NCBI RefSeq assembly: GCF_027887165.1
Contig: NC_077227.1
Coordinates: forward strand, 78,188,988 to 78,252,987
Source: Monodelphis domestica
Taxonomy: Eukaryota; Chordata; Mammalia; Didelphimorphia; Didelphidae
Direction: 5' to 3'
Length of the DNA stretch: 64,000 nucleotides
The notes under the pieces: model-generated
Databases searched by the model: none
Seen by the model: the letters and a program-made list of their open reading frames with translations, nothing else
Told to the model about the DNA's origin: nothing
Made by a program: the position numbers and the translations under genes
Part shown: piece by piece, positions 49,701 through 63,171 of the stretch
Numbering within the stretch: position 1 is the stretch's first letter
Layout of the letters: every line of letters starts with the position of its first letter

Positions 49701-50254
49701 CTGATGGACAGTTTGAAAAGGAAGCTGGTGATCAATAGGAGACAATGTTGGCTACTAAAAACAAGTCATTCCTAACTAGCCTCATAGGGCTGCCAAGCCC
49801 TTTCAGAAATACCTATCACTTTCCCCTTTGCCTCCCAGAAGTCTTCTCTTATCTAAACTAAATATTCCCTGGGGCCTTCAACTGTTCTTCATGCAACCTT
49901 GTTTCAAGTCCTCCAGCTGTCCTATTTGCCCTCCTCTGGAACTCCACCAGTTTTTTAAGATCTCTCTTAAAATATGACACCCCAAACTGAACAGAGCAAT
50001 CAGAAGAATGCTACAGACACAAGGAATCTAATTTTAGCAAGGCATTTGATAAAAGTCTCTCATGATATCCTTAAATACAAAATGGAGAAATGTGACTTGG
50101 ATACTAGTCCAAATAGATGGATTCATAACTGGCTGAAAAACAACACTGAAATAATACTGACACATGGATTTATATAAAACCTGGAAGAATGAAAATCTAT
50201 TTCTCATAGAAATTTTTCTGAGTGATTCTGCTCAAGATAGAGGTGTAGTTTTGT

Positions 50255-50286
50255 TTGTGTGTGTATGTGTGTGTGTGTGTGTGTGT
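50255..50286 (+). repeat. (TG)n microsatellite
   Basis: About fifteen TG units with one interruption. Confidence 0.9.
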
Positions 50287-50789
50287 TTTAATTTGCAAGT
50301 GACGCAAAGATAATCAAGATCCAAAGTCTTTTCAAGAGATTGGAAAAAATGGTCCAAATCTAACAAACTTAACAAGGATAAATATAAAGTTATATTTGTT
50401 TTCAAGAAATCAACTGCATGGGTGTAAATAAAGAAGACCCTGCCTTAAAAGTTTATGGAGGGAAAGATATGAAAGTCTAAATTTAACTTTTCTGTTTGCA
50501 AATTAAATATAAATGGATAGTAAGTTTTCAGTATCAAAAAATTAATATAATCCTGGGCTGAATGGAAATACAGTGTTCAGGACGAAAGATACAATAGTCC
50601 TATAATACTATACTACATTGGTCAAACCACATATATAGTACTGCATTCAATTCTGGGTCCTATATTTTTAAGACTATAAACAAACTAGTTCATTCAGAGG
50701 AAGGCAGTTAGGATGGCAGGAAGACCTCAACAATGTCACATGAAGAATAGTTGAAAGAATTGGGGATGTTTAAACTATTTAAGACTTAT

Positions 50790-51005
50790 GGGAGGGGAAG
50801 CTAGATGGTACAGTGGATAGAGTGTCAAGTCTGGAGTGAGGAGGACCTGGTTTTAGTTCTGGCCTCAGACACTTCCTAGCTGTGTGATCCTGTGCAAGTT
50901 ACTTAACCACAATTGCTAGTCCATATTGCTAGTCCATACTGCTCTTCTGCCTTGGAACCAATATTTGGTATTGATTCTAAGACAGAAAGTGAAAGTTAAA
51001 AAAAA
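50790..51005 (+). mobile_element. Type-A SINE
   Basis: Head GGGGAAGCTAGATGGTACAG, core 'tgtgatcctgtgcaagtt', a short local duplication 'attgctagtccata', tail GATTCTAAGACAGAAAGTG then poly-A. Confidence 0.8.
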
Positions 51006-51159
51006 AGACTTATGAAAAGGAGATGGAAAATAAGTATATTTAAAGTATATTTAACCATATGACTATGCTCTAGAAGTAGGACTCAATTTATCCTGTGTAG
51101 CTCCAGATGACAGAACCAGAAGCAATGGGCAGAACTTAGAGAGGCAGGTTTCAACTTAA

Positions 51160-51545
<386 letters not shown>

Positions 51546-51875
51546 GAAAGATTCTCTTTTAATTAATAAGCACATATTTTCTTTCCCTCCTTCCTCTCCT
51601 TCACTGGAAGGGGGAAAAAGGAATAAGAAAACTGTTGTGACAAAGACACAGAAAAGCAAAACAAATTTCCTACATCTTCAGTCTACCATTTCTCTTTCAG
51701 AAGGTAGAAAGTAATGCTTCCTCACTGGTCCCATAGAATTGTACTTGGCCATTACACTGATCAGAGTTCTTAATTTTTCAGAGTTGTTTCTCTTAGCAAT
51801 GTTGATATCTTTGTATAAACTGTTCTCGCTTTGTTCAATTGACTCTGCATCAATTCATACAAGTGTTAGGAACAT

Positions 51876-52072
51876 TTTTTTTAAACTCTTACCTTCTGTC
51901 TTAAAATCAATACTATGTATTCATTCCAAGACAGAAGAATGGTAGAGGCTAAGCAGTGGGGATTAAGTGACTTGCCCAGGGTCACACAGTTTAGGCAGTG
52001 TCTGAGGCAAGATTTGAAATCAAGACCTATCTCTAGGCCTGACTCTCAATCCTCTGAGCCACCTACTTTCCC
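51876..52072 (-). mobile_element. Type-A SINE, antisense
   Basis: Poly-T and reversed tail CTTACCTTCTGTCTTAAAAT at the left, CCAGGGTCACACAGTTTAGG core and reversed head ending CACCTACTTTCCCCCC. Confidence 0.8.
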
Positions 52073-53479
52073 CCCTAAAGAAACATTCTCTAACAGGGCA
52101 ATCTAGCCTGAACTGCTTGCTGCCTGAGGTGGTAAGCTCTCCATCCCTGGAAATGCTCCACCTCTGTGAAGGATTCGTACTTTGAGTGGGAGATTAGGCT
52201 AGATGATCTCTTAGTCATTCTTTCCAATTCTCAAATTCTTTGGGGACTGATTAGATATAGATATAAAGTAGAGAATAAGACAAAAATGCCTCTGAGGTTT
52301 TGCATCCATGTGGTAGAGATAATATTAGTTTGCCATTGCTAGAAAAAAGTTGACAGAGAAGATGAATTTGGTTCTGTACATGTTAAGTTTGGGATGATGG
52401 TGGAATACCAAGGTCAAAATGTTTAATATACAATTATGAATAACAAGACTGAAGCTTAAAGGAGACATGAACTATCTTTTAAGAGAGACTCTGATCCAGA
52501 GCAGAAAGATAACACAAGAATGATCTCCCTCCCAAAGGAATATTCCCCAAGGAAAAGAGGTTCTTAACCTTTTTTTATTCATGACCCACTTTGCAATCTG
52601 AAGGAGCCTATGGATTTTCTCCCAGAATCAATCATCTTCTTAATTGCATGAAATAAAATAAATAGAATTATGTTGAAATATAAACATAACATTTTTTAAA
52701 AAAAGAGTTTGAGGACCCCAGGTGCTAGGGAAATTTAACTTAGACTCTATTAGAACCTAAATCCTAGACATTAAAAAAAAGATATTAACCTGAATTCTAA
52801 AGGGAATTGAAGGAAGAGATACATTGGCCATTAAGAATTTGGAATTCCATCAAGATCAGTAATTTTATTCTATGATAGTTCCATTATAACTATTTTGCTT
52901 TTGTCTATTTTTTGACTTTGCAATTTAAAAATACATGCTCAGTTTGTTAATTCTCTTTTTTTCTATTTTGTTAATGTATGTTTGGAGGGATAATATGTTT
53001 TTCATGAGAGTATTGCTTTCTCAGCATTTCATAAAATTCAGCATATTTTCATTATCAACTTCTTTAACATAATTATTTGTTGTTTTTATGATTTGATTTT
53101 TGATCCAATCATTATTTAAGATTTCATTATCAACTCTATATTTATGTCTATGTGTTTCTTTCTTTCTTCCTGATATAATTATTATTTTATGGCATTATAT
53201 ATTAAAAAGAATGTATTTACTAAAAAAATAAAGAATTTGAAATTCCATTGTCTGGGGAATACATGAAAATTAATAATAAGAATGAACTTTTTAAAGTTTA
53301 AGTCTTCGAATTGGGCTGAACTGGTTCCTCTCCCCTTTCCTTTAGCTTAAGGAAAAATTTGGGGCAAGTCACTTTTTCTTTTTCTGAGTTTTGTGTGTCA
53401 GTTTTCTTAACTATACAATGATGAAAACCAATCCTAGATTTTAATCAAAGTTGTTTGACAGACTCAAATGGAAGGTATG

Positions 53480-53662
53480 TAGTGGGCAGCCTGATAGCAC
53501 AGTAGATAGAAAATGCTACAGGAGGTCCTAGATTCAAATGTGTCCTCAAATACTTCTAGGTGTGGCAAGTCCCAATTGCTTAGTCCTTACTGCTCTTCTG
53601 CCTTAAAACCGACACTTGGCATTGATTGTAAGACAGAAGGCAAAGGTTTTTAAAAGAAAAAG
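53480..53662 (+). mobile_element. Type-A SINE
   Basis: Head GTGGGCAGCCTGATAGCACA, B-box AGATTCAAAT and tail GATTGTAAGACAGAAGGCAA. Confidence 0.75.
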
Positions 53663-53894
53663 GATTTAGTAATAATGTGGAAAAAGGGAACAATATATTT
53701 TTTAGTATAAATGCTGGAGGTTAGGGTTGTCAGAAGAGATTGTAATTTGGTTTGAAAAACAAAAGGAAATTGAGCCATAGCCTCTTCTACCAAAGAAAGA
53801 GGAAGTAGAATGTGTATTAAATGATGATAACGTAAATTTGTGTGGTGTTTTATGGTCACACAATATTTTAGTACATATCTGCAAGTTGTCTCCC

Positions 53895-54010
53895 CTCCTT
53901 AGACTGTAAGCTTCTTGAGGACAGGGACTTTCTTTTGTCTCTTTTTGTGTCCCCTGCTTAGCACAGTGGCTGGCACATAGTAGCTGCTTTAAAAGGTTTA
54001 TTGCTTTTGA
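53895..54010 (+). mobile_element. L2 LINE 3' end
   Basis: 'agactgtaagcttcttgagg' and 'agcacagtggctggcacata' are typical L2 terminal motifs. Confidence 0.7.
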
Positions 54011-54371
54011 TTAATAATTGACTAAATTAATTTTCTGAGTCTCACAATAATCTAGTCACTGGATAGTACAAATGTCATAATTCCTCTTTTAGAGAAAAGA
54101 AGCCGTGGAAAGGTTCAGAAACTATCCCAGACTACACAGCTAATGACTGGTGGAGGCAAGACTTCAAGTTAGGCCTTCTGACACTTAAGTAATCATCCAG
54201 GAAACTCCACCACCTCAAACAGATTAGCTTTTGGAGACCAAAAGAGAATAGTTTCAAGTATCCTGAATAGACCATTTTGATGAGCAAAGTAGTCCGAGGA
54301 GCACTAATGTCCTTTGCAGATATCAGAATCAGAATCAGAAAAACTTTTGAAATGAGAAACACTGGAGCAGC

Positions 54372-54622
54372 AGGTCTGGGGCAGCTAGTAGTACAGTAGA
54401 TAGAATTCTGGACGTGAAATCAGAAGATTCATCTTTCTGAGTTCAAATCTGGCCTCACACATTTACTAGCTGGATGACCCTGGGCAAGTTACTTAACTGT
54501 GTTTTCCTCAGTTCCTCAGTTATAAAATAAGCTGGAGAAGGAAAAGGCAAACTAATCTTTCTCTAAGAAAACCCCAAATCGGGTCACAAAGAGTCTGAAA
54601 TGACTTAACAACAATAGCAGGT
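54372..54622 (+). mobile_element. MAR1-like SINE
   Basis: Head GGGGCAGCTAGTAGTACAGT, 'gagaaggaaaaggcaaac' and 'aaaaccccaaatcgggtcac', ending 'gacttaacaacaa'. Confidence 0.85.
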
Positions 54623-55170
54623 CTAGGGCCAATATTTTCAACATCGCTCTGAATTCCTTGTCTACAGAGTAATAACTAGGGCATGGCAATTGGGACTCAG
54701 CTTCATGGTGACAAACTTATTGGACTTAGAGCAGAGAAACTTAGCTTTATAGAAAAATGGAGCTCTAAGCAACTAGTTAGCAAGAATGATTAGTTAAAAT
54801 AGGAAATTAATAAATAGTGTGTTGGAGTGAGATTTTTTTCTTTTCCTTATCTCCTGTTCCTTATTCCTTGTCCCTTCATCTGAGGCTATACTTTGTGCCA
54901 CTTGCCTTGGGTACTGTTTGTGGTAATTGCCCTGGGTACAAAAATTCTTAGTGATGTTTCTGCTTATGCAGCATGGACTTATAACCCTCGATAAGGGGTG
55001 GGAAAATGGTGCCACATGACTCCTCTGAAAACACTCAGGCTATAATCCTCAGTCCTTTACACTAGTTCTTCTGATACTTCTTTGGAAATACACAGTGCCT
55101 TTCTCTTTTGCTAAGTGAGGTATCCAGTCCATCTGCGCTCTATGGGAGACAAGGAAGACCCACTCTATGG

Positions 55171-55746
55171 TGTTAAGGTTTAATGTAGGGGTTGAGACTG
55201 TATATAATAATTATTGGTAGCCAAGGATTTTATTTATAAAATCCTAAATGAAACACTCAAGTCAGAATGGAGTTTATTTACATTTTTTAAATTTAATTTA
55301 ATGTAATTACAACAGGAAGAAGAAATTAAGAGGGGGGGGGGGAGAAGGAAAGGAGTTAGCTCAACTGCCCCAACTCAAGTTGAGCCAGAGGCAGGAACTC
55401 AAGGGTTTGGCCTGGGAGCCAAAGGGAAAGAGGAGTCAGTCTGTATCACTCACCCACGTGACCCATTGAAGGAAAGCTGTCTGAGGGGCTCTTCCAAGCT
55501 CAAGTTCCAGGATCAAACTGGTGCTCAGCCCTCTCCACAGGAAGTGATGAGAACTCCAGAGGCAGTTCTCTACCTTACTTCCTGCATCTCACAAGTGCCA
55601 ATGATGGCTCAAGTTTGGCTTAGGATAGCCCAGGGGGGCAGTTAGTTGTTTCTGATTTGTCATTAGCTAGCACATCACCTTATAGTGTGGGTGTGCACAT
55701 TCCTGGGTGCTAGATCAAGCAAGATGGAGAGAATTTAAAAATCACA
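55171..55746 (-). mobile_element. ERV LTR, minus orientation (fossil)
   Basis: On the minus strand it runs TGTGATTTTTAAATTC to CCTTAACA. A minus-strand AATAAAATCCTTGGCTACC lies about 60 bp from its end, where a polyadenylation signal is expected. A purine run (CAGGGGGAAT, minus strand 55,747-55,756) sits just before it, as a polypurine tract precedes a 3' LTR. Family is not assigned. It is related to the LTR at 59,914 over the region after the poly-A signal. Confidence 0.55.
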
Positions 55747-56730
55747 ATTCCCCCTGATGATGATTGGGGGACTAGTCTCCCCAACTGATCACTAAACATA
55801 GGTGTCCTGCACCCCAAAATTTCTAACTGCAGATGTATACAAAATTTTACCCTCTAGAAGGAAAACTACAATAGTTAGAAATAAAGGGGAAATAGAAGAG
55901 AGAGAGAGAGAGAGAGACAGCAAAACCAATGTTTTGCTGGGCACATTGACAAAAGCCAATTAGGGGGCAGTCCCCTTTGGCATAGAGTGCACATTCAAAA
56001 TAAATGTTCAATCAACCTTCAGTTCAATCAACCGCACCCCAAGGTTCATTCTGGATCTTCCTGTAGTGTAAGGGTTTAGGTATCTTTCTGAAAACAGTTC
56101 ATTCTCTGGATTCAGGAGTTAGCAAGCTTCTTCTCTGAAGATCTTTCTTGAACAAAATTTTTAAATCTTGGATTTTATGAAAATACAATCCCCCTTGAAG
56201 AAGGTGTTGAAAAACACCCAGTTCAACTCAGGATGCAAGGCTTAGTTATGGAGGTGTGTGAGTCAATTTTTAAAAAACAAAAATGAAAACAAAAGAAAGA
56301 AAAAAATAATGAAAGAAAAATTAAACTATTTTAATTTATATATGTATATTTAAGAAGAATTCAAAATCAGCATCAAAATATCAAAAATCTATGTATACAA
56401 AATTTTGAGTAAGCAAGAATAAATTTCTAACAGGTCCTTGTATTAGGGTCCAATTAAAGTAATTTCTAATCCCACAAGTCTGTAGGACAGAATTCAGTAA
56501 TATTTCACTTACCCATTTGCAGCCAAGGCTATAAGAAGTCGCCATACTATAGGAGAGAGAAAAGGACCAGATTTTTATTTTGATAGGGAAGTATTATTCC
56601 CTGGTCTGATTTTACCTTCATTCTCAGGGATAGAGGGAGCTAGGATGATAGCCAACCTTTGGTACTTGTCTGTATTTTCACGAAGAGTGTGGATACAAGG
56701 AAGGCCTACGTCTTAACATATGTCAAGCAT
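55747..56730 (-). mobile_element. ERV internal 3' region, left inverted arm (fossil)
   Basis: Matches 59,104-59,911 in reverse complement, with shared blocks such as GGGGGCAGTCCCCTTTGGCA, AAATAAATGTTCAATCAA, AACAGGTCCTTGTATTAGGG and GTGGATACAAGGAAGGCCTA in matching order. It lies just upstream (in its own sense) of the minus-strand LTR. It looks old and is non-coding as seen. Confidence 0.6.
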
Positions 56731-56769
56731 ATAGACTTCATAAAAAACTGGTTACAATTGTATAACAAC

Positions 56770-57904
56770 TGTAAGATTTAAAATGGTGAAGGTCTTAAAC
56801 TGTAGTGAGTTAAAATGGTGGAAGATATAAATTGTGATAGATATAAGAGAGGGTGAGTAAATTTGACTGCAGAAAATATGTTTCACTACAGTGTCTTGGT
56901 TTTAAATCAAATATAAGGTGGTCACCAGGGAAATTCCCAATTATTCAAATACCCAAGTCAACTGGGTTTTATAGAGATTTTAATTAATGCAAATGTGGAA
57001 TTAAAGAAAAGAGAGAAAGAGAGAAAAAATGAAATAAGTATGAAAGGCCTTAAGCCAACATGGCCTAGACCTGAGTCTTAAGAGAGAGAGATCAGTCAGT
57101 CAATCTTTTAACACTCACCACAAGGTCTGCCTGAGCAAGGATTCTAGTGACACCAGGCCAGCTCCATCTCAGCTGACTTCACCAAAGAGCCTTCCAGCCA
57201 GAGACTGTTCCAAAGGGCCTCTCTCCAGAGCCTCCAGAGGGACAGAGTCCCCTTAGAGGAGCTCCAGCGAGACCTCCTTAGAGATTTTCCTCCAAGAGCT
57301 TCCCTTCTCCAGAGCCTCTCTCAAGAGATTCTTTCCAAGTGATCCTCATCAGAGATCCTCCAAAAGGATTTCTCCAAAAGAGATCTCCTCAAGAGATTCT
57401 GTTTTTTCTTATATAGGGGTTTTTCTCCCATGTCACCTCCCCTAAGTCCCTATATCTACCAATCACTGTAGACGCTTTCCAAAGGATTGCCTATCTAAAT
57501 TCCTGCTAAGTCGACCAATCTCCTCAGTAAGTCTGAATCAGAAAAAATGCTGCTGTGTCGACCAATCTCCTCAGTAAGTCTGAACAAGAGAAAACACAGC
57601 TGAGTCAACTAATCTCATCAAGAGAAAACTTGCCTGACCCTTTTAGGTACCTAGCATCCCATTGTATCAATTCTAAAAACAGGCCTGGCTCAAAGAACTC
57701 CTTGCTTTATTATAAGCATGGGTCCAAGTACTTTCATTGTTTAGCAAGGAGTTTTCTTCCCTAAAGCAGTCTTAAGTACGGTTGGAGTAGAGGTCCTCCC
57801 ATTTCTGATCCTGGTGAGTTCTCACATCAAAATGGGGAATGTTTCTCAGTAGGGAATTTGTTCCAATTAAGAATTCCCCGATGGGGAAATTTTTAACATT
57901 CACA
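56770..57904 (-). mobile_element. Second LTR-like block, minus orientation (fossil)
   Basis: About 1.1 kb bounded by TGTAAGATTTAAAAT at the left and TTTTTAACATTCACA at the right on the plus strand. On the minus strand a CTATATAAG TATA-like motif is followed by a long run rich in 'gagatc' and 'ctctgg' repeats. A GACCAATCTCCTCAGTAAGT unit is repeated at about 57,515 and 57,560, in the style of U3 enhancer repeats. Boundaries and family are tentative. It may be a solo LTR inserted into the neighbouring element. Confidence 0.4.
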
Positions 57905-59103
57905 AGTCTGAGAGATTTCAAGGTTTACACAACCTTTGGAAAATTTAAGGAGCTAAATATCTCAAATTGATTTTAAGGGGTCTTTTAGACATGATTTTTA
58001 TATTTTTTTCCAACACTCTGGTCATTTTGTCTGCCCCTAACAGGAGGTAAGGTCCATTTTAGTAGCTGAAGTGAAATACAATTATAATCCCCACCTCCCA
58101 CATTTATAAAAATGTGAACAGATGGGACATCACAGTCTCATACCAAAGGAGCTGGGAAGTTAATCCCAGGGCATGGTACCCCTCTGAATGACTCCCCAAA
58201 GAGGAGCATCTCTCATTTATAACTCTTCAGCTCACTTTACCCAACATCAACAGTACAGAGGTTTGGGTTTTTTCTAAACTCCTCTGCCACATTTTTAAAT
58301 GATATCTAGATTTCTTGATGATGTTCTAGGTCCAAATAAGTTTTACTTTGTTTAAAAATATGTTTGCCAAGGTTGAAACATTGCTACACTTGAAAAACTT
58401 GTGACAAGTATCCATTTTCTTTAAAGGTCATACAGCAGACTCATGTAAAAAATGATAGTGATTTTTGTTTGCTATTGCAATTAATTGGGCTATTGAAAAT
58501 TTTAGAGATATTGATACCTACATATTTTTACTACTATTCTTTATAAAAAAAACTGTTACCTTGTGAAATTCATTTGCTCATATTCACAGTGGATCATGGT
58601 CAGGTATGAAGAAGAAATGGATCTCATTTTTGGTGAGAAACCTTGTATTCTACATTTCCTTAGCTGACAGTGTGTCAATGATTATAAGCTATATTTTTGA
58701 ATTTTAAAACTCTTTTATTATTATATTTTTCTTGCATGTGCAATATGCTATTTCATTTTTTTATTTTTTCTCTCCTTTTAATATTTGAAGCGCATGTCAT
58801 CAGTATTAAGATTTTCTTTAACTTTTTTGATTTTGCAGTAATATAAGTTTAAAATACATTTGCTATAATGTCAATGCATGCCCCAAAAAGCTTGAGACTA
58901 TAAAAATGATGCCACTAATTGTTTAAAACGTTTTTTGGGACTTTGCTTAATGATTCTATCTGATTCCAGGACTAAAGAAGCACAGAGCCATTGCACAGTG
59001 CCAATTCGAGCACAAGGTCAAAGACCACCCAATCCCGATGGGGTTGATGAAAATTTTGAGCCATGACAAAGGATTTGAACCTGGTGTGAGATTTGAGGTT
59101 GTG
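57905..59103. other. Unassigned AT-rich stretch between ERV arms
   Basis: Probably older retroviral internal sequence plus unknown repeats. No recognisable coding motif. A local block at about 58,970-59,100 has balanced composition but no family that I can name. Confidence 0.4.
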
Positions 59104-59911
59104 ATGCTTGACATACATTAAGATGTAGGCCTTCCTTGTATCCACATTCTTTGTGAAAATACTTACAGACAAATATCTCAAATTTGGCTCCTACCTGGCT
59201 CCTATAATCTAGTCCCTATTCTGTCTTTCATGGTGTGGCAACTTTCTGTAGTCCTGGCTACTGACTGGGTAAATGCTTACTTGCTTATATAATTTTAATT
59301 GGGCCCTGATTCAAGGACCTGTTATAGATTTACTTTTCCTTTACTTGTAATTTTTACACATAAGATTTTGATAGTCTATAGTTCATCCAGAAATTATCTT
59401 TTTTTATTTGGATTTTTCTGATCTTTTTTATTTTCTTTGCCAATTGATTCATATATCTCATAACTCAGCCATGCATCCCTAAGTGATCCCTGTGTTTTTC
59501 AATCACCCTCTTTGGTGGGGGCATGTAAAAATGTAAATTTTATTTTTATTTTAAATTGCAAAGTTTAAATTCCTTGAGAGAGAAATTTTAGGTTAAGAAA
59601 CATGCTTCCTCTCCAAATCCAGACACTGAACTGTTTGGAGAAGACACCATGAAGATGCCTCCACACACCACAAGCTGTGTACAAGAAAGATCAAGAATGA
59701 ACTTTGGGTGTGGGGTTTGATTGAACATTTATTTGTATGTATACTCTTATGCCAAAAGGGACTGCCCCCAACTGGATTTTTGCCAATGCTCCTAGCAATC
59801 ATTGATTTTGTTCTCTTTTCCTTTTACCCACAAATTATTGCAATCTTTAAGTTAATTATGTTTCCATGATCCTTTTGAGGAAACTGGTTTCCCTATACGA
59901 TCACAGGGGGG
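59104..59911 (+). mobile_element. ERV internal 3' region, right inverted arm (fossil)
   Basis: Reverse-complement partner of 55,747-56,730, here in plus sense and ending in the purine run ACAGGGGGG directly before a plus-sense LTR. Confidence 0.6.
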
Positions 59912-59913
59912 TA

Positions 59914-60220
59914 TGTAAAAATGGAGATTTGAACCCCAGACTTCAATACCCAGAAGTCCTTGGTACTTCCCAGAATTCCCTATAATCTCACCTGAGTCTC
60001 CACTTGGGTGAGATCACAATTTAGTATTTAATGGACTCTCTGTCTCCCAAGGAGCCTCTTCCTCTACTTGGACATTGCAACATGTAGTAAGTAGGCTGTG
60101 AATGGACTAATCAGCCCTAGACATGTGGTTTATTATTTTGTATCCTTGGTTTCTAATAATTTTTAGTAAACCTCATAAAATATAATACTTTTATTACTAG
60201 AAACTAATTTAACTTTTACA
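59914..60220 (+). mobile_element. ERV LTR, plus orientation (fossil)
   Basis: A 307-bp block with TGTAAAA at the left and TTTTACA at the right, perfect 7-bp inverted ends. 'gtatccttggtttctaata' in it matches the poly-A/R segment of the LTR at 55,171-55,746. The 4-mer ATGG follows at 60,221 and also precedes the other LTR at 55,167-55,170. Confidence 0.55.
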
Positions 60221-60392
60221 ATGGGCAAGAGGAATGGCACAGAGAGTTTTTTTGACCCCCACATGAACAGAGAAAGAAAGGAAGTTCAGTTTGAGATTAT
60301 CCACTAAAACAGAAAAGAAAGTTTTATAACCCTTCATTACAGCTCTCAGTGTCTGAGGTTTAGTTCCTGATTCCACAAGTCTGTAAAAGTGG

Positions 60393-60632
60393 GGCTTTTG
60401 TTGTTGTTCAGTCATGTCCAACTCTTCATGACCCCATTTGGGATTTTCTTGGCAAGGTACTGAAGTGGTTTGCTATTTCCTTTTCGAGCTCATTTTACAG
60501 ATGAGGAAACTGAGGCAGGGTTAAATTACTTGCCCACGGCCGCACAGCTAATAAGTGCTTGAGACCAGCTTTTAATTCCCCATTCCCAGCCTAGTGCTAT
60601 ATTCACCCCACCACTTAGCTGCCCCATAGCAA
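60393..60632 (-). mobile_element. MAR1-like SINE, antisense
   Basis: 'gttgttgttcagtcatgtcc', 'gggattttcttggcaagg' and 'acagatgaggaaactgaggc', with a reversed head ending ACTTAGCTGCCCC. Confidence 0.9.
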
Positions 60633-61724
60633 TGGCACTGGCCCTCAGCAAACATTTCTACCTTCCCATTTCTACCATTAGTCAATTCCTCCATTTCAGT
60701 TCCCTTTTCCCACTCTAAAGACATCAAAAGTCTTAACTTCTGTCTCTGAGCTTCTCGGAACTTTCCCCTTTGGCATTATCCTTCTACAGAGCACCATCTT
60801 CTGTTCTTTTTTTTTTTAATCTCCAGTGTCATAATTCCCTTGCTTTGTATCCCATTTCTTAGGAACTCTAATATTTAATTAATTGGAATAAGTAAGGACG
60901 ACCATAGAATGTTGGTGTTCATAGGATCTTTTGGAAGTTGTCTAGTCCAACCTGTAGAGAAAAAAGTCATCCCTTTTATTACCTCTATGAAAAGTAATAA
61001 TCTAGTTTCTGCTCAAAGAATTCTAGGAAGGAAAGACTCAGTACCTTTCAAGGCAGCCCATTCCACTTTGGAGGGTTCTTTGTTAGGAAAGTGTTCCTTA
61101 TGTCTAGCCAACATCGGACTCTGAAACTTCTTCCTATTCCTCCTATTTCTGCTCTTTATGGCCAAGCAAAAAAATCTAGTTCTGTTTCTACTTGATAACT
61201 TTTTAAATACTTGAAGACAGTTATAATGTCCCACCTAATTGTTTTCTTCTCCAAATTAAAATCTACTTCATCTTATCCTATGTCCTGATTTGCATTTCTT
61301 TTGTTATTGTGGTTACCTTCTTCTGGATCTATTTCAATCTGTCCATGTCCTCCCTAAATTGTGAGCCTTTGAATTGAACATTTCAACAATATACTTCAAG
61401 AGTGTTGTGACCAAGACAAAGTACAGTAGATCCTATTATAGATCCTATTGTTGTGGCCTAAGATAACATATGCATGGTCATTTTCTCATGGTGGATAGAA
61501 GGCTAGCCTTGGTGTCTGGAAGACCTCAGTTCAAGACTTGCCTCTGACATATCAGCAGTGGGACCAAGAGCAAGTCACTGAAACTTTCAGCAGTCCACGT
61601 GGCACTGGAAGTCTTAATAAGTTAGCAATCTTCATTGCTGGAAGAAGATTCCACATTTGGAGTTTCTTGTACTGATTTAATTAACAACACAGTATTGACA
61701 ATGAATTTATAAGACCATTAAGAG

Positions 61725-61915
61725 CTTCAGGTTTTTTTTTTAAACCCTTACCTTCTGTCTTAGAATTGATAATAAGGCAGAAGATCAATAAGGGCTAAAT
61801 AATTTAGGTTAAGTGACTTTCCCAGGGTCTGAGGAAGTGTATGCAGCCAGATTTGACTTCAGGACCTTTTGTCTCTAGGCCTGGCTCTCTATATCCTGAT
61901 CCATCCAGCTGTCCA
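61725..61915 (-). mobile_element. Type-A SINE, antisense
   Basis: Poly-T, then CCCTTACCTTCTGTCTTAGA, reversed B-box GATTTGACTTCAGGACC and head ending CATCCAGCTGTCC. Confidence 0.8.
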
Positions 61916-62029
61916 CCAGTATTTTTTTGTAAGAGCTGTTGTTTATACCTGTCTCTACAGTCCTGTATTTGTACATTTGATTGTTTTGAACCCTTTCTAA
62001 AAATTTCATCATGCTTGATTTGAGCTCTT

Positions 62030-62395
62030 GTTCTTTTTTTAATTGAAAATTTTTTATTTAATTAATTAATTTAGAATATTTTCACATGGTTACATGAGTA
62101 ATGTTCTTTCCCTTCCCTCCACTCCCCTCCCGTAGCCAATGAGCAGTTTCACTGAGTTTTACATGTGTCATTGATCAAGACCTATTCCCATATTATTAAT
62201 ATTTGCATTAGTGTTATAACTTACAGTCATATCCCAATCATATCCCCATTGATCCTTGTGATCAAACAGTTGTTTTTCTTCTGTGTTTCTACTCCCACAG
62301 TTCTTTATCTGGATGTGGAAAGCGTTCTTTCTCATAAGTTTCTCAGAATTGTCCTGGATCATTGCATTGCTACTCATGGAGAAGTCCATTGGTGA
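62030..62395 (-). mobile_element. 5'-truncated L1 3' end
   Basis: Antisense L1 3' UTR and ORF2 terminus with the A/T-rich tail at the left (TTTTTTTAATTGAAAATT). It shares 'catggttacatgagtaatgt' and 'tgatcaagacctattcccat' with the copies at 32.6 and 46.0 kb. No clear target duplication. Confidence 0.8.
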
Positions 62396-62589
62396 GGAAA
62401 AAAAAGAGTTCTGGATGGTTGATAAGGTTACACACATAAGCCCTTTCTACTGAAGAGGCACACATAGAACTCTTCTTTCATGTCCACCCAGTTTAGGAGA
62501 AGGTATCCCTCTTTCTCAATTTGTCCAGCTTAGGGCAACATATACCTAATCTTAGCCCAGAGTGGGACTGGGGAAAGAATCATATCTTC

Positions 62590-62755
62590 CAATGCTCTTA
62601 GGTAAACAGAGACAGAAACCAAGACAAAGACAAAGAAAGAAGGAAAGAGGGAAGAAGGAGAGAGAAAAGGAGAGAGGAAAGGGGAAAGGCAGAGGGAGAA
62701 AGAAGAGAGAGAGAACAATAAAGGGAAGAAGAGAGGGAAAAAGGTGGCCTCTGAC
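62590..62755 (+). repeat. Purine-rich (AG/GAAA) tract
   Basis: About 160 bp of AAAG, GAGA and GGAA units. The Lys/Arg-rich open frame over it is low-complexity. Confidence 0.8.
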
Positions 62756-63171
62756 TATATTCTAAGAGTACAACCTCTGGGAAGAAGTATATGGATAGAG
62801 GAATATCTCTTAACTAGATTTCTCCCTTTTCTCATAGTCCTGTGGCTCTCATATTCTCTCTTCCTTCTTGTTTCTCTTCGTCTCAAGCTCTGGCTATCAT
62901 TAATTCACTCGGAACTCGAAACAATTATTTTAAAAACCACAACTAAATCATGAGGCACTCATTAGGCAGCAGATATAAAAGTAGTACTCCCTTTGTTGCT
63001 TATCACAGGGAACCCTCTTGTGGATGCTATGCATCATTACCAATGAAGACTGAACAAATCAAAAAATGAAAAACTTTTACTAAGCACCCACTATAGGCAA
63101 AACACTGGGCTAAGTGTTGGAGATACCAATAGAAAGACAAGACTGTACCTGTTCTCAAGAGCTTACATAGG

